Part shown: positions 46,301 to 57,535 of the stretch, piece after piece
Position numbering within the stretch: position 1 is the first letter of the stretch
Layout of the letters: every line of letters starts with the position of its first letter
Assembly (NCBI GenBank): GCA_037367405.1
Contig: JAZKJV010002623.1
Coordinates: 558,001 to 622,000, forward strand
Length of the DNA stretch: 64,000 nucleotides
Origin: Ottelia alismoides
Taxonomy: Eukaryota; Streptophyta; Magnoliopsida; Alismatales; Hydrocharitaceae
Direction: 5' to 3'
Made by a program: the position numbers and the translations under genes
Notes under the pieces: model-generated
What the model was told of the DNA's origin: nothing
Databases searched by the model: none
Seen by the model: only the letters and a program-made list of their open reading frames with translations

Positions 46301-47604
46301 GGACTACATGGATACTTTCTCTCCAGTGGCGAGACACTCTACACTTCGTATTCTCTTATATGTTGCTGTGGTACGTGATTGGAGCATATCTCAACTACAT
46401 GTCAAGAATGCCTTTCTGTACGGGGACCTACAGGAGGAAGTCTACATGCAGCAGCCACCTGGGTTTACTACTGAGGGGGAGAAGCAGATAGTATGTAGAC
46501 TTCACAAGGTGATATATGGCCTCAAACAGAGTCCGAGAGCATGGTTCCAGAAGTTGTCTAACATGATTGAGCAATAGGGATTCAAGAGGTCAAATGTCGA
46601 TCACTCATTGTTTGTCCAGAAGTCATCGGCAGGTACGATTGTCATTATGGTCTATGTGGATGATATTCTTGTTACAGGAGACGATGTTCAGGGCATAGAG
46701 AGGGCAAAGGCATTCCTAGGCCGTCAATTCATTACAAAGGATCTTGGAACCTTAAGATATTTTCTGGGGTTGGAATTTGCAAGGAATGCACAAGGCTTGG
46801 TGATGATACAACGGAAGTATATTACAGACTTCCTGATTGAGACTGGCATGGATGGGTGCAAACCATCAAGTATTCCCATGGACCCCAGCATGAAGCTGTA
46901 TGATGGTAATACAGATGAAGTAGATAAGAGGAGATACAAAGAAATGGTGGGAAAACTCCTCTACATTACCGTAACTCGCCCAGACATTCAATTTGCAGTT
47001 AGCAGGGTGAGTCAATTTATGGAGCAGCCAAGACAGGTTCACATGGATGCTATACACATGATACTGAGGTATTTGAAGTCTTCTCCAGGGTCAGGTTGCT
47101 ATTCAGAAAGGGCACAGACTTATCCGTCTCAGCGTGTGCAAATGCGGATTATGCAGGATGTCCTAAGGACCGAAAATCAACCTCAGGGCTTACAGTGTTT
47201 GTTGGAGGCTCCTTGGTTTCTTGGAAAAGCAAGAAACAAACTGTTGTGGCAAGGTCCAGTGCCAAATCCGAATATAGGGGCATGGCTCAAGCCAGCACGG
47301 AAATGATGTGGGTTCGTTCAGTACTAGAAGATCTACATGAGTTGTGCCCCTACTTATGAAGCTTCAGTGTGACAATCAGGCAGCATTATTTATTGCCAAC
47401 AACCCAGCTTTCCATGAAAGGACCAAGCATATTGAAGTCGACTGCCATTACACGAGGGACTTGATCCAGAGAGGATTGATATCTACTACACATGTGAGCT
47501 CAGGAGATCAGACAGCAGATGTATTCACCAAGCCACTGCTCAGAGGACCGTTTCAGAGATGTTCATCCAAACTGAGCATGATAGATATCTATGCTCCACC
47601 TTGA
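43332..47604 (+). pseudogene. Copia 3 gag-pol, nearly intact
   Basis: From the ATG at 43332 the frame is open for 1081 codons to a UAG at 46575-46577. It covers gag with a CSYCHRTGHSEDTC knuckle, the protease signature WIIDSGATHHLC, the GAG-pre-integrase zinc region, the integrase triad (LLHIDIWGP, QTDNALEF, TERKHRH), a proline-rich linker, and the first half of reverse transcriptase to KQSPRAWF. After the stop the same frame continues with YVDDIL (about 46,650) to about 47,095. Two single-base shifts (about 47,095 and 47,340) then divide RNase H into further frames ending at 47604. The UAG stands where copia 1 has Gln. Unlike copia 1 there is no break between protease and integrase. Confidence 0.92.
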
Positions 47605-47611
47605 GGGGGAG

Positions 47612-47766
47612 TGTAGAGATAGTTCGTAGTCTTATTATCTCTTTATGTAGTTTATCGTTATTTCTTTATCTTCCATAGACCTCTCTGTAATTTACCCTTT
47701 AGGTCTCTCCCTATATAAGAGAGCCTAGGGTTTTCTGAATTAGTATCAAAGACTTTTTTCCTAACA
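47612..47766 (+). repeat. Copia 3 3' LTR
   Basis: 155 bp with two substitutions relative to the 5' LTR (about 1.3%), so a fairly recent insertion but older than copia 1. Confidence 0.95.
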
Positions 47767-47883
47767 ATCATCAATAAAGGCCACATATTATTGAAGTCCA
47801 TTACGTGTAGTGGTACTAAATAGATCATATCTATATGTATTATTAGGCCAAGTATACTTCGCATCCTACATTTTTCTTTAGGG
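47767..47883 (-). pseudogene. Old minus-strand copia, fragment C: integrase start
   Basis: On the minus strand an LGLIIHIDMI-like stretch, STTTRNGLQ and FIDD mark the beginning of the integrase core. It connects fragment D, upstream on the minus strand, to fragment B across copia 3. Confidence 0.65.
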
Positions 47884-48596
47884 TTGCCTATTGAGTCACG
47901 GCTCGATGAGCCAGGCTAGGGCTCGTGAGCCTGGCTCATTAAGCTATTGAGTCGAGCCTGAACCATAATTTTGGGCTCGATAGCTTAAGGAGCCGAGCTC
48001 TGCTAAACTTGATAACTCGATAAGGGGCTCGATAAGGAATATATACAATATATAATACACACACAAAAACTATGCCCATTTGAAACTGTAATGATGTTTA
48101 TTTGTATTGTAATTAGTTTTGCAAAATTGTGAATGGTGGGAGGATTATGTAGTTTATGGAATGACAATCTTGGGTGGACTATGTTGTAGACTTGAACTTC
48201 CTAGACTTTATCTATATTTTTCTAGGTTATAATTAAGAAATTAGTATTTTATTTTTCTATTAGCAAATGGAATGTTACAATATATAATATAATTTAGTTT
48301 TTGTTATCCAACTCAGATAGTGGTCCATTAGTAAGGAAGATATTCTTCAAAGAAAAGGTCACAGGTTCAAGCCTAGGGAACGCACTTTTGTACCAAAAAT
48401 AATTATTTTCCTTAATGAGCCTAACTTGGCTCAAGCCCAGCTCAAGCTCGATAAGGGGCTCGGCTCGAGCCTTATCAAGACTGAGCTGGCTTGATAAGAG
48501 GCTCACGCTCATCGAGCCCAAGCCCATCTAGGCTTATCGAGCCTAAGCCTGAGCATGAGCCAGTGCCTGGCTCGACTCGTTGGGCTCGATAACCAG
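47884..48596. mobile_element. Non-autonomous element with GAGCC/GGCTC subterminal repeats (ends approximate)
   Basis: Both flanks (47,890-48,030 and 48,420-48,590) are dense in ggctcg, gagcc and ctcgataagg words in opposite orientations, with a plain AT-rich middle. It separates two pieces of one copia gene, so it is an insertion. The architecture resembles plant hAT MITE-like elements. I could not fix a terminal repeat or a target duplication. Confidence 0.5.
48300..48410 (+). other. Possible tRNA-like (SINE) segment inside the GAGCC element
   Basis: A B-box-like GGTTCAAGCCT at about 48,364 lies some 40 bases after a weak A-box-like tagtggtccattagtaagg. No tail or target duplication is evident. 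Confidence 0.25.
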
Positions 48597-48950
48597 CGAA
48601 ACCTCTCTTGGGGAAGGGTGCTTGGAAATTTTACCTCGAATATAATACTTGCCCGTTGGTAAATTTTGAACTTTCAAAAAATTAAAAGGTCCATCTTTTA
48701 CCAATCCATTAATCCTATCAACAGACATGTGTCCAAGTCTTTAATGGCGTACCAGTGGCAAATGGCATACCATTGGTAAATGTAGCAGCTTTATTTTTAG
48801 TGGTATAAAAATCCATTACTTATTAGAAATTATCCGATATAAAATTTCCATAATGACTTGTGACAAGTTGTTCGTAGAAGAAAAAAGACATCCATGTCTA
48901 ACTAGCTTAAATACACATAATAGGTTCCTTCTAACATTTTGATTGAAATT
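48597..48950 (-). pseudogene. Old minus-strand copia, fragment D: protease to GAG-pre-integrase
   Basis: The minus-strand frame at 48543-48728 reads MSVDRINGLVKDGPFNFLK, then a KISKHPSP stretch. This matches the GAG-pre-integrase region of Tork-like copia elements, with the zinc cysteines lost. Upstream sequence to 48,950 is too decayed to assign residue by residue. Confidence 0.55.
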
Positions 48951-48952
48951 CG

Positions 48953-49015
48953 ATCGAAATTTCGTTTTGGTTGGTTACCGAAATGGTGACCGAAACTGAC
49001 ACTAAGTGCTTTGGT
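48953..49015. mobile_element. Truncated copy of the CGAAATTTCG-type hAT MITE
   Basis: This 60-bp stretch, with tggttaccgaaatggtgacc and a following cgaaactgaca, closely matches the right end of the 226-bp MITE at 15475-15700. The left part is missing and no target duplication is seen. It abuts the RTE LINE. Confidence 0.55.
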
Positions 49016-51680
49016 TGTGTTGCAAAGACTGCAAAGTAATCCCAGGAGAGAGTTTGACAACCCAACATCACTTATTAGTCATAGATAAGCAAATAAAAAG
49101 ACTGGTAAAGAAAAGGAGGGTTTCCAAGATCACTAGAACTAGATGGTGGAATCTTCAATTGAAGCAATCAAGCTATAAGGAGAAGGTTTTAGAAGACGTG
49201 TCTTGGGAATGTAGTATAAGTGCAAACGAGATATGGGAGGAGGTAGCATCTTGTATCCGAAGGATAGCCAAAGAGATGCTAGACGAGTCAAAGGGAGGAG
49301 CTCCAGAACAAAAGGAAACTTGGTGGTGGAGTGGAGGGATGCAAGAGAAGCTCAAAAATAAAAAAGCATGCTTTAAATCTATGTCTAAGGATAGAACAGA
49401 GGAAACTGCAACAAACTACAAAATAGTGAAGAAAAAGCAAAGAAGGTTGTAATCTCAACTCAAAAGAGGGCCAGAAAGATATATTCAGGTTGGCCAAAGC
49501 AAGAGAAAGAAAGGACAAAGACCTTTCTCAAGTGAGATGCATTAAGGATGAGGAAGGTAGCGTGCTTATTACTCAAAAAGATATAGAGACTAGATGGAAG
49601 TAGTATTTCCACAAGTTTTTAATTGGAGGAGGAAATAAAGAGATCACTTTGAGTGATCTAGCTAGTAGTGAAAGTTACTTGGATCGTACAAGCTATAGAT
49701 AAATACAAAGAAATGAGGTAGAGGGGGCTTTGAAGGTTATGAGACCTGAGAAAGATGTAGGAACATATGATATTCCTATAGAAGATGATATTCCTATAGA
49801 AGTATGGAGAGTTTTAGGTGAGTGTAGTTTGACTTGGCTTATAAATTTATTCAATATTATTTGATGAAGAAAGAAAATGCCTGAAGATTAGAGAAGTATC
49901 GTGATGCCTCTTTGTAAGAAAAAAGGGGACATTCAAAATTGTTCAAATTACAGAGATATCAAGCTGATGAGTCACACTTTGAAAATTTGGAAACGTGTGA
50001 TCGAAAGAAGGTTGAGGTAAGTTTCCAAAGTAAAAGAAAATCAATTCGGATTCTTGTCAGGTTGCTCAAGTATTGAAGCCATCCATTTGCTGAGGAGAAC
50101 AATGGATATTTGTAGAGCTAAAAGGAAGAACCTCCATATGATTTTTATTGATTTGGAGAAGGCTTTAGATTATGTCCAACGTGAGATATTGTGGAGAGTT
50201 TAAGAGAAGAGACAAGTACATGTCCTATATATTAACCTCATAAAGGATATGTATGATAAGGCTTTATCTTGTTTAAGGATCCAGTCTGGGAAGACTGACT
50301 ATTTTGGCATCAACATTGATTTTAATCAAAGTTCAACTATAACTCCATTTCTTTTTACTTTGATTATGGACGAGTTGACAAGTCATATTTAGGATGAGAT
50401 ACCTTGGTGTATGTTATTTGCTGATGATATTGTGTTGATTGGTGAAACTAGAAATGGAATAAATGATAAGCTTGAGGTCAGAGACATGTATTGGAGACTA
50501 AATGATTTCGTACAAGTAGGGCTAAGACTAAATATATGGAGTGCACTTTCGATGGAAGCAATAATGAAGGAATCGATATGAAGACTATTGACGATAACAT
50601 ACAGAAGAGAGATTCTTTTCGATACACGAGATCTATTTTGCAACATGATGGAGAAATTGATAGAGATGTTACTAATAGAAAAAATGCAGCCTAACTAAAG
50701 TGGAGAAGAGTCTCTGTTGTTCTCTGTAATAAGAAATTTTCTTTAAAAATCAAAGGAAATCTCTACAAAGAAACTGAATACATGTTATACTCTATGGATC
50801 TAAATGTTAGCCTGTGAACCATAGACATGTGCAGAGAATGACAATAGCAGAAATGAAAATGCTAAGGTGGATGTGTGGACATATACGTAAAGATCGGATT
50901 CAGAATGATGCAATCATAAGGAAAGTTGTAGTTATGATTAAGGATAAGATGCCAGAAAACCGCTTAAGGTGGTTTGACCACTTGCAAAAGAGGTCAGCGA
51001 GAAGCGGTATGCGGTATTCAGTCGGTAGGGTCATTGATTACAAATTAAATGGTATGCATGAGTTTAAACGATAATTAAATAGCATATATAATTAATAAAA
51101 AAGGATAAATAAATAAGAAAAATATAATCACATATTCATAATATAGATCAAATATTGTCAAATTTAAGGAATGTATCATCCAAATGTCAAAATAGATAAC
51201 ATAAACAACTAGAATTCATAGCCAAATGTCAAAATATACAATATAAACAATTACAATTTATAGCATGATAATGATGACCCTTTGAAGAAAGTAGGTCCAT
51301 GTTCTTAAAAGGTCGCTTAAGGCCATTTAAGGTCGTTTAAATGGTCATTTAAGGTTGTTTATGCGGCACACCCGTTTATGGCCTCCCTTTTGAATTAACA
51401 ATGCGGTCGAGCATCGTATATGTTTAAACGAGCATTTAGATCGTTTTTTGCATCCCCGGAGGTAGTCGATGCACCGGTTAGAGGATGCGAGTTTTGGGAT
51501 GTCGAGCCGGCTAAGAGAGGGCGAGGATGACCCAAGAAGTATTGGAATCAGATTATACGAAGGGATCTTAGTTTTTTGGAGATTGACCCAAGATATATCT
51601 GAATGGATGCAAAGAATCCATGTAGTCAACCCTACTTAATTGTGGGAAAAAGTTTTGTTGTTGTTGTTGTACTTGATTCT
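49006..51680 (+). pseudogene. RTE-type LINE, decayed and interrupted
   Basis: After a 49006-49452 frame with DCKVIPGESLTTQH and ETWWWSGGMQ (the region between endonuclease and reverse transcriptase in plant RTE elements), reverse transcriptase follows in several frames: KKGDIQNCSNYRDIKLMSH at about 49,920, then IFIDLEKALDYV and the catalytic LFADDIVLI at about 50,415. The C-terminal MLRWMCGHIRKDRIQN is at about 50,855. The last part, RGRGRPKK-like then NQIIRRDLSFLEIDP at about 51,540, is displaced by an insertion. The element ends in gttgttgttgttgt at about 51,655-51,670, the usual RTE tail. The endonuclease is missing (5' truncation), and stops are numerous. Confidence 0.8.
51004..51440. mobile_element. 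Unclassified insertion in the RTE LINE (ends approximate)
   Basis: It splits the C-terminal coding region of the LINE. The left end, gcggtatgcggtattcagtcgg, resembles the right end of the nested hAT at 40511-41444 read in reverse. The right part has repeated ttaaggtcg and tttaaacga words. No terminal repeat or duplication could be set, so hAT affiliation is only likely. Confidence 0.45.
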
Positions 51681-51689
51681 AAGGCATAG

Positions 51690-53090
51690 GATTTGCTAGT
51701 AATGTATTGTCTCATAACAAGTTGCTTAGTCAAATCGGAGATAGAAAGTATAACCCTCGTGGACTAAAAAATAGGTACCAAAATATCTTCTCAAAACTAA
51801 TTTTGTAGGTGAAGAGAATGTAGATCACAAGAAGTGGATGTACACACTATCTCAAATCGGATTAAAAACTACAAAGCCTATTGGATCAAGAATGACGCCA
51901 ACCTCAACTGTTGTGGGAAAAAGATTGAGGTAGCCGATGGATCATGGATTCAGGATGTGTCAAGCATATGACAGAATACAAGAACTTGTTTACCATCCAG
52001 GAATGCAAAGGAGGTTCGGTCTCATTTGGAAAACACAAGGATCGTATCGTAGGTATAGATCAAATTGGTAAGGGTAAATCTACTTTTGATATTATCTCAT
52101 TAGTTAATAGTTTAAAGCATAACTTACTTAGTGCAAGTCAAGTTTGTGATAAAGGTAACTTTTAATGCGTTATTTTCATCAAACTGCTTTAAAATTCTTG
52201 ATGATTCTAGTAATGAACCCTTGTTAATTGGAAAAAGGTTTAAAAATATTTATGTTTGAGTTTACCAAAGATAATGCTTATGATTGCTTAGTGGTTAGTA
52301 ATAATGAAGTTAATCTTTGGCACATAAGAATAGGTGACTTACACCCTAAGTACTTAAATAAGTTGATTAAAACAACTTAGTATGAGGATTGTCTATCAAT
52401 AGGATAAACCCCAAAACACCCTGTAATGCTTGCTCACTAGGAAAACTTCAAACATCTAGACACCTGGAACTGCTTCACTTAGATCTGTTTGGACCAATAA
52501 GAGTAGAAAGCATTAGTGGTTGTACATATTGTCTTATGATAGTCGATGACTACTCTAGATTCACTTGGACCATCTTCTTAAAAACTAAATATCAAACAAT
52601 AGGATCTTTTATAAACTTTTCAAAATTAGTTCGAAAAGAAAATAATAAAGAAATCCTTAAAATTCGTACAAATCATGGAGGAGAGCTTGGAAATGAATCA
52701 CTAATGTTGTGAAAAACATGGAATATAACACGGATATTCTTTTCCAAGAGCACCTCAATAAAATGGAGTTATAAAAAGAAAGAATAGAACTTTACAAGAA
52801 TGTGTTAGAACTTTTTGGGTCTACCTAAATACTTCTGTGCAGAAGCTAATAATATTGCCTGCTATTTACTAAATAGAGTATCAATACGATCAATCCTTAA
52901 AAAGACAAGCTATGAATTTTACAAAGGTAAAATTCCAAAAATAAACCACTTTGAAGTATTTGGAAGTAAATGTTTTGCACTAAATACAAAAGTTAACTTA
53001 AATAAGTTTGATGCAAAAAAGTGAAGAATGTGTATTAATTGGTTACTGAAATCGTAGTAAAGCTTGTAGAATTTTTAATAAAAATACAAT
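51690..53090 (+). pseudogene. SIRE-like copia relic: protease and integrase
   Basis: A protease signature MDSGCVKHMT at 51944 is followed by GGSVSFGKHKDRIVGIDQIG and LKHNLLSASQVCDKG, a pattern typical of SIRE-lineage copia. Then come a degraded GAG-pre-integrase region (about 52,320-52,450), integrase with HLDLFGPI, IVDDYSRFTW and a HGGELGNE stretch (52,470-52,700), and the integrase C-terminal part to about 53,033. Multiple stops. It is cut at 53090 by copia 4; its remainder is not seen. Confidence 0.75.
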
Positions 53091-53252
53091 TGTTATAGAA
53101 GAATTGTGGAAGTGTAAAAGGGATCAAAGTTATATATCGTAGCTCTAGAGCTCTCTTATATAGAAGAAAAGCTCTAGGGAAAATTACATAGATAGCAGAA
53201 AGAAATAGAAAAATTACAGGATAGCATTTAAAGAAATATAAATATCTCAACA
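53091..53252 (-). repeat. Copia 4 3' LTR
   Basis: 162 bp with TG...CA ends. The minus strand contains TATATAAGAGAGC, the TATA region shared with copia 1-3. The base pattern acaat precedes it, but the partner duplication is outside the window. Confidence 0.85.
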
Positions 53253-53264
53253 CTCCCCCTCAAG

Positions 53265-56200
53265 CTGGAGCATAAATATCTATCATGCTCGGCTTGGAAC
53301 AACAACGGTGAAATGGTCCCTTTGCAAGAGCTTTGGTGAACATGTCAGCAATATGATCGCCCGAAGCAACATGAGAAGTGGATATAAACCCTTTTTGAAT
53401 CAAATCACGGGTGTAGTGGCAGTCAACCTCAATGTTCTTTGTTCTTTCATGAAGGCAGTATTATTTACTATAAATAGCACAGCTTGATTATCACGTTATA
53501 GATGCATAGGAAGAGGCACCACCATAGTTAGGTCAATCAGAACAGACTTGACGCACATCATTTCTGTGCTCCCTTGAGCCATTGCCCTATACTCTGATTC
53601 CGCGCTTGATCTGACCATAACTGTTTGTTTCTTGCTCTTCCATGAAACCAACGAACCGCCTACAAACACAGTGAAGCATGAAGTTGACTTCCTATCCTTG
53701 GGACACCCAGCATAGTCTACATCCACACATCCTGACACTGTAAGGGATGTATCTCTCCTGAATAGAAATCTTGCACCTCGAGAAGACTTGAGATACCTCA
53801 AGATCATGTTGATTGCATCCATGTGAGACTGCCTAGGATGCTCCATAAATTGGCTACCTCTGCTGACAGCAAACAATATATCAGGCCTGGTAATAGTGAC
53901 ATACAATAGCTTTCCTACAAGCTCTCTGTATTGTCTCTTATCTACCTCTGCAGAGTCATCATCATATAGTTGTGCATTGGGATCCATCGGAGTAGTAGCA
54001 GGTCTACATCCTGTCATACTCGTCTCGAAGAAGAGATCAATGACATATTTCCTTTGGGTCATTACCATTCCCTGTTGGTTTCTTGAAAATTCTAGACCAA
54101 AAAAATACCTCTGCTTACCAAGATTCTTGGTCATGTACTGTTGTCCAAGAAAATCCTTGGCTGCCTGAATTCCTTCATTATCATTGCCTGTGATAAAAAT
54201 ATCATCCACATAAACCAAAATAGCAACAATACCTTTTTGGGTCCTCATAAAAAAAGAGAATGATCCGCGGTAGATCTGACAAAACCATGTAGTTCAGTCA
54301 ACTCTGAGAGCTTCTAAAACCAAGCCCTCGGACTCTGCTTAAGGCCATATATGGCCTTATGAAGTTCACACACCATATTAGACTCCCCCCCCCCCAGCAG
54401 TAAACCCTGGCGGCGGCTGCATATACACTTCTTCAAGCAAATCGCCATATAAGAATGCATTCTTGATGACTTCAAAAAAAAAAAGAATGCACTCTTGACA
54501 TCTAATTGGAAAGGGGCCAATCTTTTACCACAGCAACGGCAACAAGAATGTGTAGTGTAGAATGGCGCGCAACAGGAGAAAAGGTGTCTTGATAGTCCAC
54601 CTCATAAGTTTGGGTGAATCCACGAGCAAGCAACCGGGCCTTGTATCTGTCCACATAATCGTCTGTATGGTGTTTAATAGTAAACACTCACTTATTGTCA
54701 ACCATAGAAGCACCTGGGGGAGCAGAGACGACACTCCACATACCACAAGATTGTAAAGCGACCATCTCCTCTTCCATAGCAAGACGCCAAGGGCCACTCT
54801 GTATGCTTCATGATAAGATCTCGGTATTTGTACCGCAGATAAGGCAACAACAAATCTCTGAAAGTCCCCAGATAACCGCACCAGAGAGACATGAGAGGAA
54901 AGAGGATGCATCGTACAAGCACGACGCTTCCGTCGTAGAGCAATAGGCACATCCAGGTCCAATGTATCCTCAAGAATAGTATCATCCAGAACATCATGCA
55001 CACTCAAATCACCAATGCCATTAGTAGAACTCAAATGCTCAGGACATATCTTTGGCATGCTAGATGTTGGTGGAGGCACATGAGCACGAGGTCGGTGTTA
55101 ATAAACCTGTGGAAAGAAAGGAGCTGTAGCAGGAGGTGGAGGTGGTGGGGGAGGATATGGTCGTGGCGGTAGTGGTGGAGGTGTAAGAGAGGTAGGAGAT
55201 TGTGGCATGTAAACCTCTTCTCCACACTCTGAAGGAATGAGCTTGTCACCTGTAGGGTAAAAATACATGATAGATTCAAAGAAGGTGACATCAGCACTAA
55301 CATAGTACCTTCACCGAGCAGGGTCAAAGCAACGATACCACTTTTTAGTCTTGTAATACCCAACAAACATACACTTGACTGCTCTAGGATAGAGCTTGTC
55401 AAGACCTGGAGACATCTGATGAACAAAAGCGATGCAACCAAAAACACGAGGTGTGTAAGAAAAAAGATCCTTCTCGGGAAACGTAATCGAGAACGGAATA
55501 TTTTCCCCCTCGATGAAGGCATACGATTCACCAAATAACACCTAGTGAGAACAACATCCCCCCGGTATGAGTGGGGAGCACAACTCTGAATCAGAAGAGT
55601 CCTGGTGACATCCAAGAGACGGCGATGTTTTCTCTCAGCCACCCCATTCTATTGGGATGTATAAGCACGCAATGTCTGATGCACAATACCATACGATCTA
55701 AGGAATTGAGAAAGTTGTGTACTAAAGAATTCAAGTGCATTATCAGAACGTATATACTTGACATTTGCAGAAAAGACATTTCTTGATTCATTAATAAAAG
55801 AATGAATGATAGGACTAGCATCAGACTTGTTCTTAAGCAGAAAGACCCACGACAATCTAGAAAACATGTCAACAACAACAAGATAAAATCGATGACCCTG
55901 AAGATCAGGAACACGACTAGGACCCCAAATATCCAAATGATGTAACTCAAAAAGACCACGACTACTTTAACCCTGACGACTCTGGATTGTGGACCTATGA
56001 TGCTTCCCAAGCTGGCACACCTTGCACTGGAAAGTATAGCGAGGAGAGATCTGAAGAAGAACATGACGTAGCTTTTGCAGATGAAGATGACCAAAATGGA
56101 GGTGCCATGTATACGGAGAGACAAATCTAGTGTGAAGAGAGGAGACATCAGCATACGAAGATTGCACCAGTCTGTATAGGCCTCCTTGCTCACGGCCAAA

Positions 56201-56971
56201 ACCAATCACCCTGCTCGTTAGAATGTCCTGAAACACAAGAGCAGAGGGGTCAAATATGACATGACAATGCAAATCCTTGGTGATTTGACTAATAGATAAT
56301 AAATTCATAGAGAATTCAAGAACGTAAAGAACATTCTGAAGCCGCATTTCAGGGGTTAACTGCACCTCCCCCTGACCAGTGATGGGGGAGAGTGTCCCAT
56401 CAGCAATTACCACAGATCTGCCTAACTGAGTCGGGCTATAGGTACTAAATTGACCTCTATCACCACAAAGATGATGGGATGCTCCTGAATCCATGATCCA
56501 CTCTGACAAGCCTGCCCTATAACAGCTAGTAAAAGCATATGTTGTACATGACATGGATGTAGTGGTTGAGGCTGCTACCTCTGAAGATCCCGACTGTGAG
56601 ATAGTTGACCCTGGAGATGGCATAATCTCCCTGAGCCGTGCAACTAACTCGTCAAACCTCTGGTCAGCTGCAACAGAAGAACTGCTAGCATGTTGGATAT
56701 GTTATGTCACATGTGCTGAAGCAGGGAACCCGTGCCTAGAATAACATGTTTCCTCTGAATGGCTTGGTATGTGGCAATAAGTGCAAAGCTGACGAGGGGG
56801 TCTACTGCTCCCTCCTCTGCCACGACCTCCTCGGTCGTGGAACTACATGGTGCTCCCCCTACCATGAGATGTTGTCATGGCTGAATAAGTCTGAGACATG
56901 GACGAACCACCATAAGATATGGAGAATCTGCTCAGCCAACGATATGCTTCCTCCATTGGAGGTATAGTGGT
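53265..56971 (-). pseudogene. Copia 4 gag (3' part) to RNase H, broken
   Basis: Minus-strand order: a TIPPMEEAYRWLSR gag motif directly at the LTR-element junction (about 56,940-56,966), a damaged zinc knuckle (about 56,760), protease WIMDSGASHHLCGDRG (about 56,490), GAG-pre-integrase region, integrase (MDIWGPSRVPDLQG, RSDNALEFF; 55,600-55,940), a poly-His/Pro-type linker, reverse transcriptase with YVDDIF at about 54,205, and RNase H to 53,500. Several shifts divide it. At 54,472-54,500 an A-run disrupts the reverse transcriptase next to a short duplicated agaatgca-tct phrase, and a C-run sits at about 54,385. Confidence 0.85.
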
Positions 56972-57287
56972 TGTTGGAGTATTTGGTTGTGCGCCATATG
57001 AGTTGTAGGAGGGTAAATGGATCTTGGAGAGATCCATTTACCCCATCCACATGTTTAGTCTCATATCTACCAGTGGGGGGACTTGGAGGCTCTGTGGAGG
57101 CTATATAAGGAGCCACAGACCTCTTGTAACCATGGAGAAAGTCAATAGACAAACATGACCCTTTGAGGCCATCTCCTATGGTTTCATCCTGCTCCTTAAG
57201 GAGCAGGATTCCACGTTAAAACCTTTGTATTCCATGTTTATATTTCTTTATTCTCTGATTTTGCTTCCGCGTGTTTATTTTCTAGCA
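56972..57287 (+). repeat. LARD-like element 5' LTR
   Basis: TGTTGGAGTATTTGG...TTCTAGCA, 316 bp. A TATA element, CTATATAAGGAG, is at about 57,100. It contains the palindrome ctgctccttaaggagcag at about 57,189-57,206, which is damaged in the 3' copy. Confidence 0.9.
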
Positions 57288-57299
57288 TGGTATCAGAGC
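57288..57299 (+). promoter_or_regulatory. LARD-like element primer-binding site
   Basis: TGGTATCAGAGC immediately after the 5' LTR, complementary to initiator tRNA-Met as in the copia elements, so a copia helper is plausible. Confidence 0.9.
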
Positions 57300-57535
57300 G
57301 GGTTCGATTCTCGTGAAGTTTTTTATTTCTTTCATTTGGTCAAGAGTCGATTATGGTGCTATGAAGATCATGTATATTCATTATCATTCAAAGTTCAAAA
57401 TGTTGCTCGGTTCAACATGTTGTTTTGGGTTTTTCGAAACCCTAAACTTCAAGATGTTTCTCTGAATTGCGTCGCGACCCCAGGCCGGCAAGAACCAGGA
57501 GCGAGATCTGATCTCCAGATCGTCTCCTGGCCTCC

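Larger units (their letters stand above)
42711..47766 (+). mobile_element. Ty1/copia retrotransposon 'copia 3', 5056 bp
   Basis: LTRs of 155 bp at 42711-42865 and 47612-47766 differ at two positions. Exact duplication atcat (42706-42710, 47767-47771). Primer site TGGTATCAGAGC at 42866-42877; purine tract gagggggag at 47603-47611. Close relative of copia 1. It inserted into the integrase of the old minus-strand copia, between FIDD and HHKSE segments that read continuously across the empty site. Confidence 0.95.
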
